Positions 60,787 to 64,000 of a stretch of 64,000 nucleotides of DNA are shown here, piece after piece. This DNA is from Halomonas salipaludis (GTDB taxonomy: Bacteria > Pseudomonadota > Gammaproteobacteria > Pseudomonadales > Halomonadaceae), in contig NZ_NSKB01000006.1 in NCBI RefSeq assembly GCF_002286975.1, positions 1 through 64,000 on the forward strand, in the 5' to 3' direction. The notes under the pieces were generated by a model. It was not told the origin of the DNA and did no database searches. It saw only the letters and a program-made list of their open reading frames with translations. Every line of letters begins with the position of its first letter. Positions within the stretch are counted from its first letter, which is position 1. Position numbers and translations under genes: made by a program.

Positions 60787-62614
60787 GAGGCTGTAGAAAA
60801 AGCCCACAGCCCACGCCGTTTTGGTAGGATCGGGAAAACAGCCTAGGAGTGGTCAACATGCCCCGCTTCAAGCCCTACAACCATGATCAGAACGCCATGG
60901 TGGTGATCAACTACCAGGACCAGCTGCAGCCCGGCACCTTCGAGCACGCTGTGCACTACCTGATCGAACACAAGCTGGACCTGTCGGTTTTTCATCCCCA
61001 ATACCGCAACCACGACACGGGCCGTCTGGCCTATGATCCCGCCATCCTGCTGAAGATCATCCTGTTCGCCTATTCCAAGGGAATCACCTCCAGCCGCGAG
61101 ATGCAGTGGTGCTGTGAAACCAACATCATCTTCAAGGCGTTGTCCTGCGATACCGTCCCTCACTTCACCACCTTGGCGAAGTTCGTCAGCAGCCACGCCG
61201 ATGAGATTGAAGATCTCTTTGAGCAGGTGCTGCTGGTGTGCCATGAGCAAGGCCTGCTAGGCAACGAGCTCTTTGCTATCGACGGCTGCAAGATGCCCTC
61301 GGATGCCTCAAAGGAGTGGTCTGGCACCTTCAAAGAGCTGGCTGAGAAGCGGGAGAAGCTACGACGGTTGGTTCGCCATCACCTGCTGGAGCACTACGCG
61401 CGGGATGAAGCCGAGACGGAGGCCGACCTTGGCCGGGATATCCGTCGAGCCAAGACGATCCTCTCGCTAGATGCTGCCATGAACAAAGTCGATCGCTTCC
61501 TAAAGACGCACAGCCCAAGGATGGGCCAGGGGAAGCGGAGCAAGGAAGTGAAGAGCAACATCACGGATAACCAAAGCGCCAAGATGACCACCAGCAAGGG
61601 CACGATCCAGGGCTATAACGGCGTGGCCACGGTGGACAAGAAACACCAAGTCATCATCGATGCCCAGGCGTTTGGAGAGGGGCAGGAACACCACACGCTG
61701 CAACCGGTGTTGGAAAGGGTGAGGGCTCGCTTCAAGAAGCTAGGCATTGCTGACGACATCTACCAGCAGGGCACCGTCGTCACCGCTGACACTGGCTTCG
61801 CCAATGAGGCCAACATGAAGTACCTGTACGAGCGACAGATCAACGGCTATGTGCCGGATAATCAGTTCCGCAGCCGGGATCCGAAGTTCGCTCATCAAAA
61901 AGACAAATACGGCAAGCGCCACTAGAATCTGCCGAATACGGGTTGGAAAAGCACCATCCCCGCCAGTGAATTTCAATTCGATCCGGTGACCATGACCTGT
62001 ATCTGCCCGGCTGGCGAATCCCTCACCTACCGGGGGCAACGGGAAGCCGAGAATGGCAAGGTTCGGGCACATTTCGAAGGCAGGCTGCTGCAATGCCGGC
62101 ACTGCCCGAAGAAACATCAATGCATGCATAATCCAGCCTCAGCAGATCACCGCAACGGCGCTGGTCGGCAAGTATCCTTTACGATGAAGCGCGACGGACA
62201 ACCGAGCTACACTGACTGGATGAAGCACCGAGTGGATAGCCAGCAGGGTAAGGAAATATATAGCCATCGAATGTCAGTGGTGGAGCCGGTATTCGGCAAC
62301 ATCGGTACCACGAAACGCTTGAACCGATTCGGTCTTCGTGGAAAGAAAAAGGTGCAAGGGCAATGGCAGCTATACTGCGTGATACACAACATTGAGAAGC
62401 TCGCCAATTACGGTCGATTAGGCACGTGAAACAAGGGCTAGAAGGCCTGAAAGAGACCGCTAAATGCCGGTGATGAGTGCCTTTGACATCATCAAGAAGC
62501 TGAAATGGCCCTTAGGCTCTCCTTGGCCAAGGAAATTGTCCATTTGGTGAGCGTTACACAAAATCAGAAAGCGGGCGTAGGGAAGGGCTCAGAATCGGGT
62601 TTTTCTACAGCCTC
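60787..62614 (+). mobile_element. IS1182-family insertion sequence in attC5
   Basis: The 1828-bp element has inverted ends: GAGGCTGTAGAAAAAGCCC on the left and, read on the minus strand, GAGGCTGTAGAAAAACCCG on the right. It is flanked by a GTT direct repeat (60784-60786 and 62615-62617), which is the first part of the attC core site. The element carries one transposase gene with an internal stop. Confidence 0.88.
60858..62429 (+). pseudogene. IS1182-family transposase with in-frame amber stop
   Basis: The frame is open from ATG 60858 (TAGGAG upstream) to TGA 62429 except for one TAG at 61923-61925, codon 356 of 523. Before the stop are the DDE residues in AIDGCKMPSD and VVTADTGFANE; the last one, in SVVEPVFGNI, is after it, with a Cys-rich region (CICPAG, CRHCPKKHQC) between. 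The truncated product would lack the last catalytic residue. Unless the amber codon is read through, the copy is inactive. Confidence 0.88.
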
Positions 62615-62629
62615 GTTAGGGGGTACAGG

Positions 62630-63253
62630 ATGAATCCAACGAGTTTTATTTGTGAGCGCTCAGCAGAATATATATTGGTTCCTCAGGTAATAGAGGCACT
62701 TAGAGATAATTTCCGATATGTAGTTCCTATATACCCATGGATTTCGAGAGAAGGGAGTAATATATCTAAGCTGGTCAATGGATCCTGTTCTTTCAAAGTG
62801 CTTGGACTGTATCCACGGCGCCCCAAGTTATTGCCGAACGATGACAGAACAATAGTGAAATTCAGCGAACAAATTATCTATGGCGCAAAAGCTAGTCAGA
62901 AATTGGGAATCCCTATTATTGCTGGTTGTCCATTGGCAAAAAGTTTTTGGGAATTAAGTGAATGTGAAGACTTTCTTTGGGCAGATTTGGCTGAGTTCAA
63001 TGCTAATGATATTGATTATTGTGCAGTGATTAATGCTCAGGGCGTAATAGAAGAGGAACCTGAAGGTTACTTCTTTAAAGATATTGACAGGGTTTCTGAA
63101 ATTATTGATCGTTCCGATAAGCACTTTGATATAAGTACATTTATTGATGCAATTAAAGAGATCAAGATGATCAGCAGGGGTGTAGGGCACTATATCCCAA
63201 TGTATTTTATGGGGGGGTATAAGCCTGTATACTTTCTGCTAGCAAACCCCTAA
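62630..63253 (+). CDS. Hypothetical protein (cassette 6)
   Basis: The 207-residue protein begins MNPTSFICERSAEYILVPQV. It is AT-rich DNA with no signal peptide or membrane helix. Segments GLYPRRPKLLPNDDRTIVKFSEQIIYGAKASQKLGIPIIAGCPLAKSFWEL and the C-terminal MISRGVGHYIPMYFMGGYKPVYFLLANP have no match to a family I know. The stop lies in the R'' box of attC6. Confidence 0.7.
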   Translation: MNPTSFICERSAEYILVPQVIEALRDNFRYVVPIYPWISREGSNISKLVNGSCSFKVLGLYPRRPKLLPNDDRTIVKFSEQIIYGAKASQKLGIPIIAGCPLAKSFWELSECEDFLWADLAEFNANDIDYCAVINAQGVIEEEPEGYFFKDIDRVSEIIDRSDKHFDISTFIDAIKEIKMISRGVGHYIPMYFMGGYKPVYFLLANP

Positions 63254-63348
63254 CAAGTCAAAGCACGCGGACTCGGCAAAACTGTCACCTTTTTCGATTG
63301 CGCAAAAAAACCGCCAATTTCACAAATCCGGTATTTGTGGCGTTAGCC
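63248..63348 (+). other. attC site 6
   Basis: R'' CCCTAAC (63248-63254) and core GTTAGCC (63342-63348), 101 bp. The R'' box is the exact complement of the cassette 6 start TTAGGG. The inner arms are less well matched than in the other sites. Confidence 0.75.
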
Positions 63349-63381
63349 GCACAAGAGTTCATCTTCAAGGAAGTAGTAAAA

Positions 63382-64000
63382 ATGAAGTTTAAAAATCAGG
63401 CATACGAAGACCTCGTTAAAGATTTAATTAATGATGCCTTTTACATCGACTCAAGATCAAACAGAGGTAAGATCTCAACAATTCGACAATATGCAGAAGT
63501 TGTCATACGGAAATTAATAAATTCAAACCGAACAGATAAGGTCACCCTTGGTGAGTTTGATAGCATTATAAAGCTAAAAGAAGTTAGCTTGAATGACAAG
63601 AAACTAATAAACTCAGTTCGTAAGCTACAAAAGTTCGGAAACAAATGTACTCACACACAAAACACAAACCCTATTTCCGATGATGATGTAGATTCAGCAA
63701 TTAATGCATTGTTTAATCTCTATGCTGGTCTATTTGTTTTGCATTTTAAGAAATATGAATTTGGTTCCAGTAATGAAATTGTTAGTGCATTCTCTATTCT
63801 GCCTCCCATTATTAGATATATTGTTCTTGAAAATTTATACGAGAATGATAAAGCCAACTTGTTAGTGATTGATAAGCTATGTCTTGTACTACTCAAAGCA
63901 TTTGACAAAGAAAATGCTTTAGCGTGGATAAAGGAAAGAGAAGAAGAGTTATCTAACACACTACCATATACATCAGAAGCAATTGCTGACATAGAAACTG
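63382..64000 (+). CDS. DUF4145-like protein, N-terminal part (cassette 7, runs off the window)
   Basis: The frame starts at ATG 63382 (AAGGAAG upstream) and stays open to the window end (206 codons seen). ISTIRQYAEVVIRKLI, LKEVSLNDKKLINSVRKLQKFGNKCTHT and VDSAINALFNLYAGLFVLHF follow the pattern of DUF4145, a helical domain often fused to, or beside, restriction and other defence enzymes. The rest and the stop are beyond the window. AT-rich. Confidence 0.7.
   Translation, partial: MKFKNQAYEDLVKDLINDAFYIDSRSNRGKISTIRQYAEVVIRKLINSNRTDKVTLGEFDSIIKLKEVSLNDKKLINSVRKLQKFGNKCTHTQNTNPISDDDVDSAINALFNLYAGLFVLHFKKYEFGSSNEIVSAFSILPPIIRYIVLENLYENDKANLLVIDKLCLVLLKAFDKENALAWIKEREEELSNTLPYTSEAIADIET

Larger units (their letters stand above)
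56420..64000 (+). mobile_element. Integron gene-cassette array (at least seven cassettes, runs off the window)
   Basis: Seven attC sites (56420, 57040, 58640, 59402, 60187, 60729 and 63248) separate genes that are all on the + strand, one per cassette. In each complete cassette the first bases (TTATAC, TTAGGC, TTAAAT, TTGGGC, TTACAT, TTAGGG) are the reverse complement of the R'' box of its own attC (GTATAAC, GCCTAAC, ATTTAAC, GCCCAAC, ATGTAAC, CCCTAAC). Cassette genes are AT-richer than the chromosome and differ in codon use. There is no integrase gene, so this is either a CALIN cluster or an array cut off from IntI by the IS91-type element. Confidence 0.93.

Noticed and set aside
1-64000. 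CRISPR arrays, tRNA and rRNA genes
   Set aside because: I saw no regularly spaced direct repeats with unique spacers and no tRNA or rRNA-like sequence; a tRNAscan or covariance search would be needed to exclude them fully.

Overview
The window is about 64 kb of a GC-rich gammaproteobacterial chromosome. Gene content (class I PHA synthase with phasin, miaB-phoH-ybeY-corC-lnt, prmB-aroC, split trpE/trpGDC, bactofilins) and protein style point to the Halomonadaceae (Halomonas or a close relative). That assignment is an inference from gene content, not from a marker gene.

Layout. 1-35028 is mostly ordinary core chromosome: the tail of an aldehyde dehydrogenase, an AEC transporter with a tiny unlisted membrane protein ahead of it, two alpha/beta hydrolases, a patatin, smrA, prmB, aroC, a PHA block (DUF6489, phasin, phaC), the miaB-to-lnt operon, tpm, yajG, a five-gene set (Met-rich secreted peptide, response regulator, sensor kinase, msrP, msrQ), a sulfate ABC transporter, rpe, mscS, ndh, gph and trpE. 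A 265-bp repeat with inverted ends lies at 18461-18725, and a diverged relative lies at 23810-23930.

35029-48893 is an accessory island inserted exactly between trpE and trpGDC. It holds an orphan Hcp/VgrG type VI secretion payload module: hcp, vgrG, a DUF4123 adaptor, a large MIX-motif membrane-active effector, and four membrane immunity-like genes. Two of the immunity genes arose by a 1.24-kb tandem duplication that also copied the effector's 3' end. An AbiEi/AbiEii toxin-antitoxin pair closes the island. hcp is preceded by a sigma-54-like promoter and three palindromes spaced about two helical turns apart. Both trpE and trpGDC have their own Trp-rich leader peptide and attenuator, so the split operon keeps dual attenuation control.

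49295-53147 is trpGDC plus two divergent bactofilin genes. From 53442 on the region is mobile: a FosA-like gene, an IS91-type unit (tyrosine recombinase plus HUH transposase), then an integron cassette array from 56420 to beyond the end of the window. Seven cassettes can be delimited. For the six complete ones, the first bases of the cassette are the exact reverse complement of the R'' box of its own attC, which proves the boundaries from sequence alone. An IS1182-type element sits in the core site of one attC and its transposase carries an in-frame amber codon. No integron integrase is visible. Cassette genes include a RibD/DHFR-like reductase, a sigma-region-4-like HTH + HNH nuclease, a divergent class III cyclase-like protein, and several unknowns that could be anti-phage or signalling functions.
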